Source: Buteo buteo (lineage: Eukaryota > Chordata > Aves > Accipitriformes > Accipitridae). Taken from it: DNA of 64,000 bases. The notes below the pieces were generated by a model. That model ran no database searches and was not told the DNA's origin. It saw only the letters and a list, made by a program, of their open reading frames with translations. How positions within the stretch are numbered: position 1 is the first letter of the stretch; every line of letters starts with the position of its first letter. Location: the NCBI RefSeq assembly GCF_964188355.1, contig NC_134184.1, positions 30,508,874 through 30,572,873 of the forward strand, given 5' to 3'. This document shows, in pieces, positions 25,501-40,500 of the stretch. The position numbers and the translations under genes were made by a program.

Positions 25501-28500
25501 TCTTGAATACTATTGTGCAGTCCTGATTCACCAATCTCAAATATGATACAGAAGAAACAGAAAAGTTACAGAGGAAGGCAATTGAAGATGATCAAAGGCA
25601 TAAAAGGGCCTCCATTCAGGGAATGACTGAATAGATTAAGACTTTTTATCTTGGAAGAAAAAAATGACTGAAGAAGAAATATGAACAAGTTTTGTGATGG
25701 GAAGAGTGGCGTGACTGGGGAACAGCTGTTCGCATTATTCAGTGCTCTTCAAAGGAAGAGAGCGATCGTCAAAGAAAACTATCAAGTGACAAGTTCAAAA
25801 TAAACAAAAGAGATTTTTAGCTGTGGCACTCCTTGCCATAGGCTACAGTGGATGTTTAAAGTTTGTGTCGGTTCAATAAGGGGCAAACTAATCGATGGGA
25901 GAAGAATCCCTCAAGCCAATCAAGGGCGATTAAATGCAGAGGTGGTGTCTACAGTTCAGGAGGTTCCCCAGTCACAGACAACTAGGGGAATGGAGAGTAT
26001 TCTGCGAAGCATGAACAAATATTTGCTCTATTTTTGTATTGCTTCCTGAGCACCTGCTGTCTCTCATCCAGGGCAGGATGCTGGGCCAGGCGCACTTTGG
26101 GGCCGACCCTTTGCAGTCAACCTTACGTCCTGCATTTTACACCGGGCCATTTCTCCCACTAAGGCCAAGCAGCTTAAATGTAGCCCGAGGTGTCTGGTGC
26201 TGCTGCTTGTCATCATTCCTGATGCAGCCCCCTGCTTGGCGGCTTTCCAGCCTGAACACACCAGGCGCGATTTTCCGGCTTAAAAAACCCTTCCGCCAAG
26301 AGCTGCAGGAAAGTGCATCCCCTTTTCCTTTAGCAAAAGCCTCTGTAGGGCAACCACTTCAGAGCAGGGACCCCTTCTCATGGGATACCCCCGCCGTGGA
26401 AGTCGAAGCGGTGACCTCTGTGGCTGTCGGTGGGAGCCCTGAAGCGGACCTGAGTGACCGAGGGAAAGCACCAAGCCGCCTGCTATCCCCAACAAGCACA
26501 GGGACATAAAGCAAAAATCACCCCCTGCAGAAGCCCGGATTGCACCATCTCTTCCCATCACCGGGTCTGGGACTTGAGGAAGCTGGTCCAGTCCACCTTC
26601 TCCTGCAGGGACAAGTCTTCTCCGCAGGTCCTCAGCTGGAGGCCGAGTCGTTCTGAAACACGGCTGATAACCAAGGGATGCACCTCGTGCTCCACGCAGA
26701 TCTCTAATTTCGCTGTGCGGTGGAAGCGTGACCTGGTGGTGGCTGTGGCTCAGAACAAGGATGTTTTATGGCAGTCGGGTCACCTTCCCCTAGCCTGACC
26801 TGGATCATCTTGTTTTTTATCATTCTAAGGCAGCATTCAAAGAGAGCGGCTCCCATTCTGTTTGTGATGCATGGCTACAAATGACAAGAGAGTGAAAAAA
26901 AAAAAGTGCAGCAGTGGCTCAAACACTTGGTCCAAATCTGAGCGATTCACTCAAGTTTTCCCCCAGTAAATTAAAAACAAACACTTGGACGCTCCGATGA
27001 CACAATATATGAGTGTCTCTTCTGGCTGAAAACTCACCACCTTAATGATTGGGACATTTATGTCCCTGTGCACTTTTCCAAGGTTGCCTTAAAAGCCATG
27101 CCTTGGCTGTTTACCAGCTGACGGATACAAACTAGGAGCCTCACTTTGCACCTCCTTTCCAGCTAGAAATGAGAGTGAGGGATAGTGGCTATTACAAGGT
27201 AATCACACCCCGGGGAAAAATTCCTGAGCTCAAGTATCTCTGTTCCCCACATCAGGGTAATCTCCTCGCACTCGGCTAGCCTTTGGCAAAGCTTGTCAAG
27301 CTAGGCTGGCTTGTCACTCTCAGCGTTTAGGAGTCTGCCCTATTTCTGGAGGCTGCTGCATCGCCTAAGCAGCCTCGTGTTGACGTTGCGTGCTCAGTAA
27401 TGTGGAGGGGAGGCTTATTTTTCTGAAAACCCAACCTTTTTCACCTATAAAGCCTGATTTAAAATAAATGTAAGGCCAAATTCTATTCTTATTGACACCT
27501 GTGCTATTTTGCAGCAGCTCCGAAGGAGTAATGATGATATATGTTGAAACAAGAGGACAATCAGACATCTGTCTGGTCGATTGATCTGCAGGAGACGGAG
27601 CACAAAAAGCTCCATTACACACACTGAAGCAAACAATCTGATAGCGATAGTTATGGGGAAAAAAAACCCCAAACCAAACCAAACAACCAAAAGACACCCC
27701 ACGCACATTTCTCGGCCCTAGATTTCCATCGGGAAGGAGTCCCTGCTGTGTTTGGCTCTGTAGGATTAGGGAGAGAGATGAGAGCCTTGAACGTAGAGAG
27801 CCAACCGCAAGTGGGCAAGAGCAGGTCTTGGCTGCAACCTGGGGAAAACGGGTGGCTTCCCCTTCCCCTTCCTCTTCCTCTTCCTCTTCCTCTTCCTCTT
27901 CCTCTTCCTCTTCCTCTTCCTCTTCCTCTTCCTCTTCCTCTTCCTCTTCTTCTTCTTCCTCCCTCATTGGAGCTGCCCCTCTCATCCTCTCCTCCTCCTC
28001 CTCCTCCTCCTCAGGGCTCCCCATCCGTCACTGTTTGGGGGTCCCGCTGCCCCCAGTTTCCCCCCCAGCAGACCAGCAGACCCCAAGCTGGTCCCCCCCG
28101 ATGTGGGCTGACCCCGTCCCGCCGGTGCTGGAGGGTTTTTTTTTAGCCACAGAAAAGCAGAACCTTGGCATCCCATGGCCACACTGCTGGCACAGGCTCC
28201 TCGCTCCCGCGATGGCCTTATTTTAATATGTTTGCGCTGAATAATACATATTTCTTGTGGAGAAAGGCGGGTGTTTCCGTGCAGGGGGGAATTTGGCAGC
28301 TCTGAATACTGAGCAGCTATTTCCTCAAAGCAGTAGGATTCGACCTGGTAATCAACCCTATTAGCATTAAAAGGAACTGTCTAAATGTCAAGCCAGGTTC
28401 AATAAATAAGCACTAACACATTTAGAAATGGCTTAGAAAGGGGAATTAAAAGTTTTGCTGCTAATTATGCTCCTTGTTTTAGATTTTCTGTCAATTGTAG

Positions 28501-31500
28501 CTCTCCCATTCAAAGGAGACAATCATTTGCTGCCAAGATGAAGGACATGAGATGGCCTCAAAGTTGAGGGTGGGCAAAGCTGTTTATAGATAATGGAGAG
28601 CTAACGGGGACCTCAGCCCCTGGAAGCACCGTAAGGATGGGGTCAGCAGCCCTTTTTGGTCAGGTCCTTTCCAGCCTCCCGTTACAGCGGGTCCCAAATC
28701 CTCTGACACCTCTTGATCCCACCAGCGTTGGGAAATGCCAGGAGGCAAAGGAGAGGAGGGCAGGCTCCTCCGACCAGCTGAAGGCACGCAGCCCAGGAGG
28801 TAGGCAAGCAGAAGCAGGGAGCACAGCTTGCTGGAAGCATATTTTTATAAGCAGCTTCAGAAACCAGTGCTGGTTTTACCAACCAACCCTACTCTTCTGG
28901 ACCCAGCCACCTCCAACGCTGCCTGAATGGAAGTGGCTCACCCACATCTGGTGCTTCGATGCGGTAATGACATATAACTGATACTGATGGCAAAGGCTAA
29001 CCCACTCTGGTCCATAATGTCCCCAGTCAATCACGCAATATTCTGTTATTGGAAAAACTCATTTTTGCCCCTCCGATGGTAATCAGTCTATGCCCTGAAG
29101 GCACGAGGCTTGATAGCCTGTGTAATTTGCAACCTAGCTAAGTGTAACTGCAGATGTTAATCCTATTTATACAAATGCCTGACAAGCAAAAGTAGGGATG
29201 GAGGGAGGAGCTGCAGGGTGTGGGAAGGCGTAGAGCTGGGTTTCCAGGAACTCTCCTCCTGCAGATTTCAAGCTGCCGGACCCCAGCGCTGGGAGACCGA
29301 GAGGATTGGTGTAGCACAGGCAGCGACTCTGCAGTTGTGCTCCTCCTTTTGCCTGGTATCTGCTCTGGAAAATGCTGGAGCAGAGCTCACCATGGAGCAT
29401 GTCCCCTGCTCCAGGTAACCACCCTCTACCTAAGAAATGTGTGTCAAAGCTTGTGAAAATAAAAAAAATAAAAAAAGGAAAAAAAAAAAAAAAGAAAAAA
29501 AGAAAAGCAAGAATGTCTTATTTCTACCCTTTCCCCTTTTCTCCCCAGAATGAGCACTTTTCATCCCAAACAGAAGGGAAACGCTTTGCAGTCCCAGGTC
29601 TTGCTTTCACAGCCTGATTCCTCTGAGGACTGCAGACACCCAGACAGAAGAAGAATAGAGGAGTTACCTTCTCTGCACTATTTTGTCACCAAACTTTCCA
29701 CGGACAACCAGTAGAGTTGTCTTGCTGATCCTATCTCCCCTGCTCTCTGGAATCAGGTGCTCTTTGCTTTGCAGTTTTCGTTTTGCAGCACTGCTAAATT
29801 TCTTCTCCTTCTAATTTATACCCCCCTCTGCTTTCAATGTCTCACTCTCTGTTTTTCCACTATGCCCCCGAGTCTGCCTGTCTCTTAATTCCTATTCTTG
29901 TTTTCCTCTCCTCCTTGGAGTCTGTCCTCCTTAGTTTTTCATTCATATCCCCACAGCTATTGATAGATATTTTTTCATTCTTTAATCCCATATTTCTTGT
30001 CCTCTTCCTCAGATTCCCAGCTTTCCTTCTTTCACCCCCTTTCCCAAACCACATATTTTTCTTGCCTCCTGTGGTCTCTGACACCCCATGTCCCACCCAG
30101 CTGAGACGTGGCAGAACTGAAACCCACTGAAATTGAGGAGGAAGACCATGGGAGGAAGAGGGCTGCGACCCTTTGGTTTAAGGCTGGCACTCCCAGGCAT
30201 CCACTTGGCCCTTTTCTTGAGGCTAACTCTAGTATTCGGACAAAAATGCTCCCATTCACATTTCCTTTCTCATTTTTATAATGGCCTTAGATGACTAGAC
30301 AGGATGACTTGTCCTCCACGGCCACCAAACTGTGCTAATCTCTGATCCACAGCAGCAAAATGAGGACTTCAAATGCTTCGGCTCTTCTTATGAACAAAAT
30401 GTTTTTTTAGTTTAGCCTGGGATTTTCAAAGGATGGCAGGTGGGCACCTAGAAAACACAAATTTATCTCACAGTGGCTGTGATTATTCCAAATATCGCAC
30501 TGTACCTTGCTCATACAGTCCTGCTTGGCTATTCTCCTCTCCATCCTCGCCCGCTGCCTCTTCCTTGGTTTCGGCTGGCTCCTTCTTATCTCCATCCTCG
30601 GGGTACACCTCGGTGTCCCTGGAGAGCGCTTCCACGGCTGAAGGGAAGAACAGAATTTCCCGTAGCGTGAGGACACGGCGCCGAAACTGCTTCTGCAGCG
30701 TTGCAGCCTCTGAAGGGTGCTGGATGGGGTGGTGGGGACCATGGGTGGGCGAGCTGACCACGACCTGCCTCTGCAAATACCTTACCTGCGCCTTTTGAGG
30801 AGGGTGTCCCGTGGGGCAGGAGACCTGTGTGAGCTGAACCAAGGCCCACGGTCATCCCTGATAGGTGAAGTGCCTGAATTAGGAGCCTAATATTGTCGAC
30901 AGCAAGGAACAGGCACCTCCAGCAAGCGATTCGGAGGAGTAGGCACCTAACCCAGGGCGGGTGAGATGGGGACACGGTTCTCTAGTTACACACTCCTAAA
31001 AGGGCAAGAAAAGGCATTTCTTCACCTCGCCGGGGTGCAATGCGACCTAAACACATTAAATAATATATTGTGGGTGAACTGCACCCTGAAGTGATGCTCG
31101 GTTTCTCTACCCGGCTGCACAGTACTGAAATCACCCTCCTAATCGCCTGGTGCAGGACTAAACGGTGGGAAGAAGGGTTATGGGTTCAGAGAGGCGCCGA
31201 ATCTGCTCCCATCGCAGGTGGGTGCTCAAAACGCGCCAGTGATGGGTACCTGTGCCTGCGATCGCTCACTCCACCTATTTCACCGAGGAGGGGGGGACGA
31301 AGGGAGGTCACTGCTTTGTAACTGCAGGAACCCCCCCCGATTTCTAGGAATTCACGCCTCGGGGTGAAATCTCCCCAAACAAGTCTCTCAGGGCTCACAG
31401 AAGAGAAAGGTTTGATGCTGGCAAGCCTGGGTTTTGCAGGAGCTGTGACCCGCCGATGACGACGGTCCCATCAGGACAGGAGGGACCCAGTGTCACAGGG

Positions 31501-34500
31501 ACCCAGCCGCCCAGCAGCGTTTCCAGCCGCGGATTTCCCTGGATTTTTTTCCCTTCCCGACAGCGCCGCAACACCGAGCGCCTGCACCCTGATGCGTTAC
31601 TGCTGGCACCATCCCTTGTCCTGCAGGATCAACGAAATAGCAGCATCTCCATGGTCTTATTCCAGGTTTAGCTGACCTAAACCAAGCACCCCAAATCCCC
31701 TAAACCCCAACCAAGGAAAACCCAGCTCCACAACCATGTCATTAAGAATGGAAAACATAGTTGCAGACTACACCGAATTTGTTGTGCTTTGTTTTCCTGC
31801 GCTTCACCTCTAGGGACGTCTCCCGCTTGGGCGAGAAACATCGGCTGCACCAAGAGCACACGCTTGTGGGTGCACACAACGCTTTGCCTCACCGACACAT
31901 CCTCTCCTCCTGCTTACACCGAGCCTGGTTTGCTTTTCGGAGCAAGGCTGTGACGGCTTGGCCCTCTCGCACATTTCCGTAGCTGCAGGAGCCCCGACCG
32001 CAGCCAAGAACCTTGCTGTGGTTCCAGCTGCAGGGTTTAAGGACAGCAGCGAGGATGGGCTGGCAGGGACCGGTAATATCTTTAAGTATATCCATTAATA
32101 CAGATGGAAAACAACAGATGAGCATTTGGGTATTTTTGCTGCTTTCTTTCAGACCTGAGAAAGAGTTGGTATGGCCAAGAGCAGATTTCCCACCCCAACT
32201 GTATACTACAATTGGTCTAATAAAAATGTATTTCATTTGCCTACAAAAATCACTCTTCTGGGCACTTTACAGCTGTAAAGCACTCTGTTTTCCATTCCTG
32301 GCTTCCTTTAAAAGGCCAAGTCTTGCTGCTTATATTAGTGAATGCACCAGACACATGGTACAGCCAAGTGAGCAGTGCTGTAGGAGTCTTCACGTTATAG
32401 TTTTCTAGGCTTGATCCTCCATGCACTTAAATTGATTTTACACTCATGGTCCTCCTGGGGCACCCAGGCAGCTGCTTCAGGTTTTCGCCAGTTTAAGTAA
32501 GATTCGGATTGGGCCCAAGAGCTTGTGTGCCTTGCAAACAGCCTACGTGTTGCAGGTGCTTTTACTTCGGTGAGCTCCTGTCTGTGTTTCCAGGGGACAA
32601 AGAGTAGAACTGGGATCCACAACTGGGATGACTGCAGTACTGATGGTCAACTGTGGGAACGGGCAAGCAAACTCAGATGAAAACAGGCAAAACTGGTTTA
32701 GGATCTGGTTGTGATGCAGGTGCCGGCAAGTAGCACTTGGTCCTTTTGGCATCCCTGAGATCATGTGCAGAGGATGGTTTGGTCAAAAAAAGTGTATTAA
32801 AACCAGAACCTTAATGCCGCTCACCTTGGTCTTCTGTGGGTTTAAGGCTGCTCCCGCCACCCACAGCCTCTGAGCTCGTCTCCTCTCCTATTACTGAAAC
32901 AGCCTAAACATCATGTTTTAGTTATAAAGTGAGTTTAGTGGATGGAAGGGTGGGAGGGGAAGGGGGATTAAATTTACTGCTCCAGTGACTACAGATCTGA
33001 AATAAATCTCCAATTCAATGATAGATCAATAACACCAAGATTGGGTTTAAATTATTAATAAACTATGAGAAACGAGGATAATTATTCTATGAGTCACAGC
33101 TCTCTAATGCACTGCACATTTTTTTCTCTGAGACATCTGCATCGAAGCACAACCTGCCTATCTCTTGGCAGAAAGCTGTAGCCAAGAAGTTAATGCTTTT
33201 TGTTTTGCTAGCTAAGCATTTCATAAACCCTCGTGGACTGAGGCAGCCTAGTGACAATGTTGTGCTTCTCTCATAGAGCAAATTTTAGGCCAGGATCCCC
33301 TAAAACATTTAGGTGTCTAATGTGCCCCTGGGAATCAATGCGGTAGACTGCAACGACAGCACCGCCGAAACGCTCGTGAACTTCAAGTGAAGTTGACTCC
33401 ACTCCCCTTTTTGGGGCAAATAACAATATTCCTCTATTCTGGGTCGTGACCATCTCGGTTGAGTGAGACAACCCGGGCTGGCACAGGCATGGGCTGGAGA
33501 TGCTGAACACCTCTGGGCACCGTCCCACCTCAGGAGGTGTCATCCCTCAGCTCCAGCATCGCGGCTTAGGGCGGTGATGCAGAGCAAGTCCGACTTCGAG
33601 GAGCAGCTCGGCGCAAAACCAGCTCATCCCTGCTCTTTGACAGAGCAGGATGGGGTCGTATGGGCTCAGGGCGCTCTTGATGATGCTCGTTAGCTGCCGG
33701 GCTATCGGGCGAGATGCTCAGCATTGCCCTGGTTTACCAGGAGGGTGCCTTACTTAATAGGAGAGGAACAGAATTCAGGATGTTGGTAAGAGGATATTTA
33801 TCAAATCAAAATTTCTGCCAAACAAAGCCTACCTTGTGTGTATTTTTTTTAGTAAACTGATGCCAAAACGCCACTTTTAAAAAGAAATCTACAGTTCTGA
33901 GCACTTGGGATTTTGTACAGGGCAGCTTTAAATGAACTTACCGTCCTTCCTGGCAGCCAAGGACTCATCTGAATCGCTCCAGTCCGTCTGGGTCATCTCA
34001 TCTTCCATGTCGTGCCTTCTGCTGTGGCCGGAGACAGGACAGACGTCTACACGCTGTCTGCAAAGAGGTGACACCGGGTGGGATGCTCGTAGGCAGTTCA
34101 CGGCCAGCGGCGAAGAAGGCTGTGGGGTTTAGGAGCAGGCAAACTTTTCCAGCAGTTTCCAGTGATTCTCGGTGGCGTTCCTTTGGGCAGGGAAGCACCA
34201 GTCACCTTAAATGAGTCCCGCCTCAGAAGACGGGAAAGTTAGGTCTCTGCAGCGTGCGGAGGGGAGAGATGCGCTCGCAAAGGCAAGGACCGCAGAGTGG
34301 CGGGGGGCAACGGCCAGCCCCCCAAAAATGAGCAGGAGGATTGGTAGCAGCTGTGTACAGAGTCCTCCGTGGACTTACTGCTTTCCTTGCCTCTAGTTCA
34401 CAAGGTTATATCAGTCCTAAAATCCCTCTCTTGCTTATCTCTGCTCACACCGTTCTGCAAATGGCGTTAGGTGAGCCCCGCTCCGCCAGGCATCGCTCCG

Positions 34501-37500
34501 CACCCCACGCGGGTTGGGGGTCTACTGGGGCACCCCTCCTTTGCCACAGCACCTCCAGCAGCAACTGGGGCTTTCCCCTCCCATTCTCTCCTCTCACCTG
34601 AAGCTGTCTGGCAGGGTGTGAAATCATTCCGAGCCTACAACACGGAGCTATCAAGGTGTCCAGCTGCTTCTATCTGTGTAACGCAGGGAGAATTTTTTGA
34701 TTGCCCCTGTGATATACTAATTTAAAGATGCCTGTGGCCTCGGCAAGTGAAAAAAAACCAACAAAAAACCACACCAAAAACATGAAAAGAAAAAAAAGAT
34801 GCTGAACAAACCGTGGTTGGGGCATGACTTGACCCGATCCAAGAGAAGGAGTGAAGGGCTTTTGATTTTTTTTTTTTTAATTTATCTGCATTAGTAATTC
34901 AAAAAGGCCTTTACACATCACTGCTTTTTTATTAGTTATCTACAAATAGTAAAGGATTCTGGGCACAGCACACACATCCACCCCAAATCACGGCCGGTTC
35001 CTTAAGGACGGCTCCGGCCAGTTCTGCCGGGAGCTGGGATGCTGAGTCCCCTCCAGCTCCCACAGCAGCAGCTCCTCATCTCGTGGGAATGCACAAACCT
35101 CTCAGATGGGCTGGAAATCTCGGTTTTTCTTGCATTTGCGTAATGCCTTTCTGTTAGCCTGGAAACCATAAGACCGTTTTCCCTTGATATCGCAACAGAG
35201 GTTTTATCTCAGACCGTAACATTTTCATAATTTGGGGAAAAAAATAGAGCCTGCACTCTTTCAGGCTGCAAGTTATGAATTTATAACCTTATAGTGAAAA
35301 AAACACCTCGCTGCATGTTCATGTAGCAATACAACAGCCTTTCCTTAAACAGCTGCTTATATGCATTTCCCTTGGTGCCAAGTGCATGTAGTAACATCTT
35401 TCAGGAAAAAAAAGCCAAGCCATCCTTCAGAAATTCACGTAAGGAATGTTATCAATGAACTGAGTGCCATTTAAAGTACACTGCAGAAGAATTTGGTCTT
35501 TATTTGTCTCTTGAACAAGCGTGTCTACTCAATTTCTCTTCTCTCCCCTTCTCTCTGTCTGCAAGGAAGATTAGATATGTCTAACGTTTATATAGGACAG
35601 CCGAAAGGAGTGAGCTACATCCCCGGCTGATGTAAATCCATGTTGCTGCAGCAGCATCGGTGGTGTGAAGGGTGGTATTAGGCTGATTTACCGTGGCTGG
35701 GGAATCAGACCTCCCTTTCCTCCCCAGCTGGAAGAACAGCCTGCAAAATAAAATCACACACTGCAGCTGCTTCGAGAGATGCTGCACAGCATTTATCTGT
35801 CTAACAACAACAACAACAAAAATAATTAAAAAAACCTCTGCAGAGGCCAGCAGCATCCCTTTTAATACAGCAAATGTTGAGGGGCCCAAAGACAACCACT
35901 CGGACAGACATAACTTCCAGTTTATTAACAACAGAGGCACAGCAGCGGCTGCCAGGCTGTGGATGTCTCAGGCATACTGTAAATCTCCAGTTGTTAGATG
36001 TTCCTGATGCTCGCCCGTGTATGGCATAAATACAGCCTAACGTGACTGAATTATATAGAAAAATGTTACCAATTACTCTCCTTACTTGGATTCCTTCCGC
36101 TTAGAGCCAGTGGGCTGAGCTGACAGGGAATCTGTCGCTGGTGCTGGAGGGGAGAGAAAAAGCTTTCTTGAAAAAAAATCCCAAAAAGATCCTCTTTTTG
36201 TGTAGAACAGCAGGGTTTTTTTCTTGCCTTGAGATTTCTTGCCATTTCATTATTTTGTATTTCAGATAAAACCTTCCCACCTTAACGACGAACATTTTTC
36301 CCCATCAGTTTTAATGGTATAATAAATTGCGGGAGAGCGAAGAAAAAGCTCCCAAAAATGAGCTGTAAAAAAAAAGTTGCTGGAGACCCAGGGCAGGCTT
36401 TGCAGAGGAAGAGGCAAGAGTTACAAGCTAATTTACTTTGCTTTTCTGTTCAGGTTTCATCTGTAAGCAGCTTGGGTCTCCTTATTTTACCGACTCTTTG
36501 GGAGGGCATATTCCTATCCCTGTTGCACCTTCCCTGCTCGTGCCACAGGCTGCACGTTTCCCTCGAGCACAGCAGAATTGGGGTCTGTTGCGGCCCCCAT
36601 TTACTGGGTTAATTCCACATCTTAGCTCAGCTCAAATGCTTTATCAGATAAACCAGCGCTTAGGCAACCTACCTCCGTGCCACCTTCTCAAGTGGCATTA
36701 TTTCCGAAAAATCAGAGAGGACAGAGGGAGAGATTTAGGGCAGGCATATGCAGAAGGTGGTGGGAGAGAGGAGAGGCACCGTGGGCATATAAGAGGTCTG
36801 GGGAAAGAGCACGGGCATGGAGGCATTTGGGGAGGGCAGTGGGGTGGCAGAGGAGGTGGTGGTGGAAAAGAAAATGTAGAAAAGTGAGAGACGTGGAAAG
36901 AAGAGAGGCATGGCTGTGACAGGGTGACAGAAAAAGCATTGGAATGAAGGTTACTGATCAGATTACATAAGCCACTCTTACGAAAGACCAAAAAAACAAC
37001 GAAAAGAGGTTGAAAAAGGCCAAAGAAGCCCTGTGAATCACTGTACTGTACAAAATTCTTGAAGACATATTAGCTGTTCACTCTAGGTCCCTAATGAGGC
37101 ATTCCCATATTTGATTTTCCTTGGTAAACCTACTTGTGTCTAAATACTAGCCCTCTACTGGAACAGGCTGAGAGAAACTTCATATTTCATCTGAATTTTA
37201 AATTCTGATGTGGAAATCCAACAAGCGATTGCCTGGGATAGCACTGAGAGAGGTTTCAGCATGCATTTGCTTCCAGTCACTTGTGGCTGTTCCAGATCCT
37301 CAGCCTCTTGCAGGGGCAGATTTGTCCTCAAGGATGCAGCTCACGTGTATGCCTGCTAAGAATACTTGATTTCCACACGGAAAGCTCTTCAAAAATAAAC
37401 CTTACGTTTGCAAACAGTCGATTTTCCTATTCTTGGGAGCTGACAAATTTGCATTGAGAAAAATGCAAAAGTGAGCAGAAAAACACTTCTGTTGGCCAAC

Positions 37501-40500
37501 CCCCAAGGAAGACCAATGCATGAATTCTGTAGGAAATAGGTAACCCTTTACTTCAAGGATTAGCCTGGCTCTTTCATGCCGGCTGTGCCAAGGCAGGCTG
37601 TGCTAGGGGCTCTCCTACAGCAGGTGGGATGCATGCTCATAGCGTGTTCAAAGAAGAAATACGGAAAAAGTCCAATCTTCCCCCTAAAAACCTGATTTAT
37701 ACTTAGGATAAGGCCAAGTTGTCCCACTTGGATCCCAGTTTGGGATCCAGTCTCTGTTGCAGAAAGCTAGATTCTCCCTATGTAGGGAACAAGTTGCTGG
37801 TCCCCACGGCTGCTTTGTGGTCCATTTCCAGTGGATTTTGATGGGGCCAGTTGTCCCTTCCTTACCCAGTCACTGGGAAAAGCTGTGACCCTGTCCTGCG
37901 TACAGCCACAAGCCACATCCTGGCTTGCAGGCAGAGGAGATGGGCTGTGTCACCACATGCAGCCAGAACCAAAACGGGACAAGTTCTTGCCATCCTTAAA
38001 AAAGGGGTTTTTTTCCCCCCTATAATTTAGAAGGTTTTCCTTTCCGTGGATTAACTACATTTTTGTCCCTGCTATCCGCCTCTGAACATTGGCTGGATTA
38101 CTTAATGAGCTGTAAAATATTATTAAAAGTGGAGTATATGTATATATAAAAAAAGTAAACATAGCTTGAGCTATCTAGTAAGAGAGATAATTGTCTAATA
38201 TTAATTTGCTGGCATTTACATGCAACAGAGCAACTCTGCTCCAGACAAAACTAATCACAGTATTTGGACTCTGAACACCTCGGAAATTCAGGAGTTCTGC
38301 CTAAAATGGATGTGTGGGTTTTCTGTTTACACTCTATCCTGGCTTCACTCTGCTTCTGCTTAAATTCCTGTTGAAATCCCATTTTTTCCAGCTGGGACAC
38401 TTTGACTAGCACCTTGCATTTGTGATGAGCTCTCTGACAATCTCCATGGTTAGGATTCAGGTCGGGGTGCTGGTGCTCCTTACCGTGCTCTCACAGCTCA
38501 ATACCTTTGCCCCAAACACGGGACAAACCAGCCCAGAAGTCCACAAAACCACAGCCTTCCAGGCAAGGAAGGGCAGGCACATGTTGCTCCTCCAAAATCC
38601 ATCACCATTTTAGGTGTCCATGCATGGCACTCATATTTACCATATGCAAACAGAAAGGTTGGAGAGATCAAGGACAGCTGTCTTTCTCTCCTTCCCACTA
38701 ACAGACCGCTGAAAAATACCTGTTAATAGCTTATCTTTCTTTGAAATTTCTTCAGAGGTCTTCCAGCAAACTTCTTTGCTATTTTCGCTCTGTTTTGCAG
38801 GAAAGGATGAGGAGGATCCTTCAGGCTCTGCTTCCCAGACAAGCTCTGTGCTGCTTTTTCTACTCGTGTCTTTGTTGAAGTGAGTGAGATTAGTCTGCTT
38901 AATATAATCTTGTATTCTCTGCTTATTGAAGGCTTCTTTAGAAGTCATGTACTCCTTTTCCAACCTTTTCCACTGTGAGAGCAGAGCTGGAATCTGATGA
39001 ACCAGTCCCAGGGGGAAATATTTTTGGTTGGGACTGGTTACTGCCAGGCCCTGACAGCTTGCATCCATTAGACATATCTGCAATGCATTAAGGAGATGAG
39101 AATCTTCAGCAACAGGCAAAGTCAATTCATCATTCTGGTAACAAAGAAAGAAAGAAAAGAGAAATCCCATTAGTCATTTACTCCTGACGGGCATATTGAT
39201 TGATGTAGTTAAAATGTTCACACTAAGATAACCTTATTAGATTGAAAATCACTTTCTTTTCAAGAGGATCTACTAGGCTCCAATTCAACAAAGCACTTAA
39301 ACAAATACCTGATATTAAGGGCATGCCCAAGTCCCATTGGTGGGATTTTCTTAAATAGGTTCCACCTAACGCTTAAACACCAAAGCTTAAGATCGCTAAA
39401 AAACATGGCATAATGCCTATCTCTGCTCAGACAGGCCCAAACTTGAGCAACCAAATACCTCGCATCATAACATACAATGGTACCCTCGTCTCCACTAAGG
39501 CTGTACTAAAGATTGCATCAGTGATTTCATTATTAACCTAGTTTGCTTTGGCTGTAAAAATGCTGTACAGCTGAAACTTACTGTATGCAGGCTGGAACAG
39601 AGTGCACTTTATGTTCATTACTAGTACTCAGACAAATTATTTTGGACATTTTATGCTACACGCTGATGAAGAAAATAATAAAAACGTACAGTGGAATCTA
39701 TTGAATCTGTTTAATTGGACCTGCTGGTGGCCATCCGACCATGCCAATTAAATAAAGACAAACAAAAGCAGCTCTCAGAGGACTTGCAGTGAATAAACCC
39801 AGGGTAACTACCACATGATTTTTGTTATTGCATTATTCTGTATAGTTGTGTGTCTGAAACATAAACTAGCCATAAAAAGCTACTCGTCCTCCTGTTTGCA
39901 ATATCTGGTTAATTGCGTCTGCATCTTCCCTTCATCCACTCAGCCTGTTTAATGTCAAAAGAGAAAGAAGGGAAACATAATAAGGTTAGTTCGGCAGAAC
40001 TAGAGCTTCGCAACCTCCTCTTCCCCTTCCCTGCCAATTCCCATCGGGCATGATGCTCCTCTGCTCTGACGGACTGCAAACCGAGATGGCTGTTTCCAGG
40101 TGTTTTACAGATGCAGGATGCCCAAAACCTTCCAGTGCCCTGGGTTCCACCTTTGGGGCACCCGGAGATCACCTCCAGACTATGCATCCCTCTCCGTCCA
40201 CATGGGCAGAGTGGTCTCTGCCAGCTGTGGGAGCCCACGGAAAAATAAACACGTGGGCACCATCGACCGCTCGGTGGGACGTGCTCCTCACCCCTCGACT
40301 GGGCTTCCCTGGCAGGACAATTTCTGAGAAGAGAGTAGGCAAATGCCGAGCAATGACCCAGAGAGATCCCAAAGGTTTCTCTTTTACTACTCTTTGGTCT
40401 GGGCCAGAAGTCTACGTCTGATTTTAAAGCACCTAGCTTTACCAGTGGCAGTCTTACACTGCATCCCTCATTGCAAGTATCTCATGATCATGTAATCTAA

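Noticed and set aside
27365..28024. 219-codon minus-strand frame with poly-Glu as a separate gene
   Set aside because: Apart from the simple repeat it has no similarity or composition typical of protein. It is reported as a repeat and a finding instead.
30840..31310. Possible ancient DNA-transposon relic (TAGGCACCTAA-like strings)
   Set aside because: The strings are short and scattered; I could not define ends, inverted repeats or a target duplication.
39582..39630. Minus-strand mini-exon MNIKCTLFQPAY with donor GTAAGT before ERICH6B exon 3
   Set aside because: It ends in phase 1 while exon 3 starts in phase 0, and the junction would create a stop.
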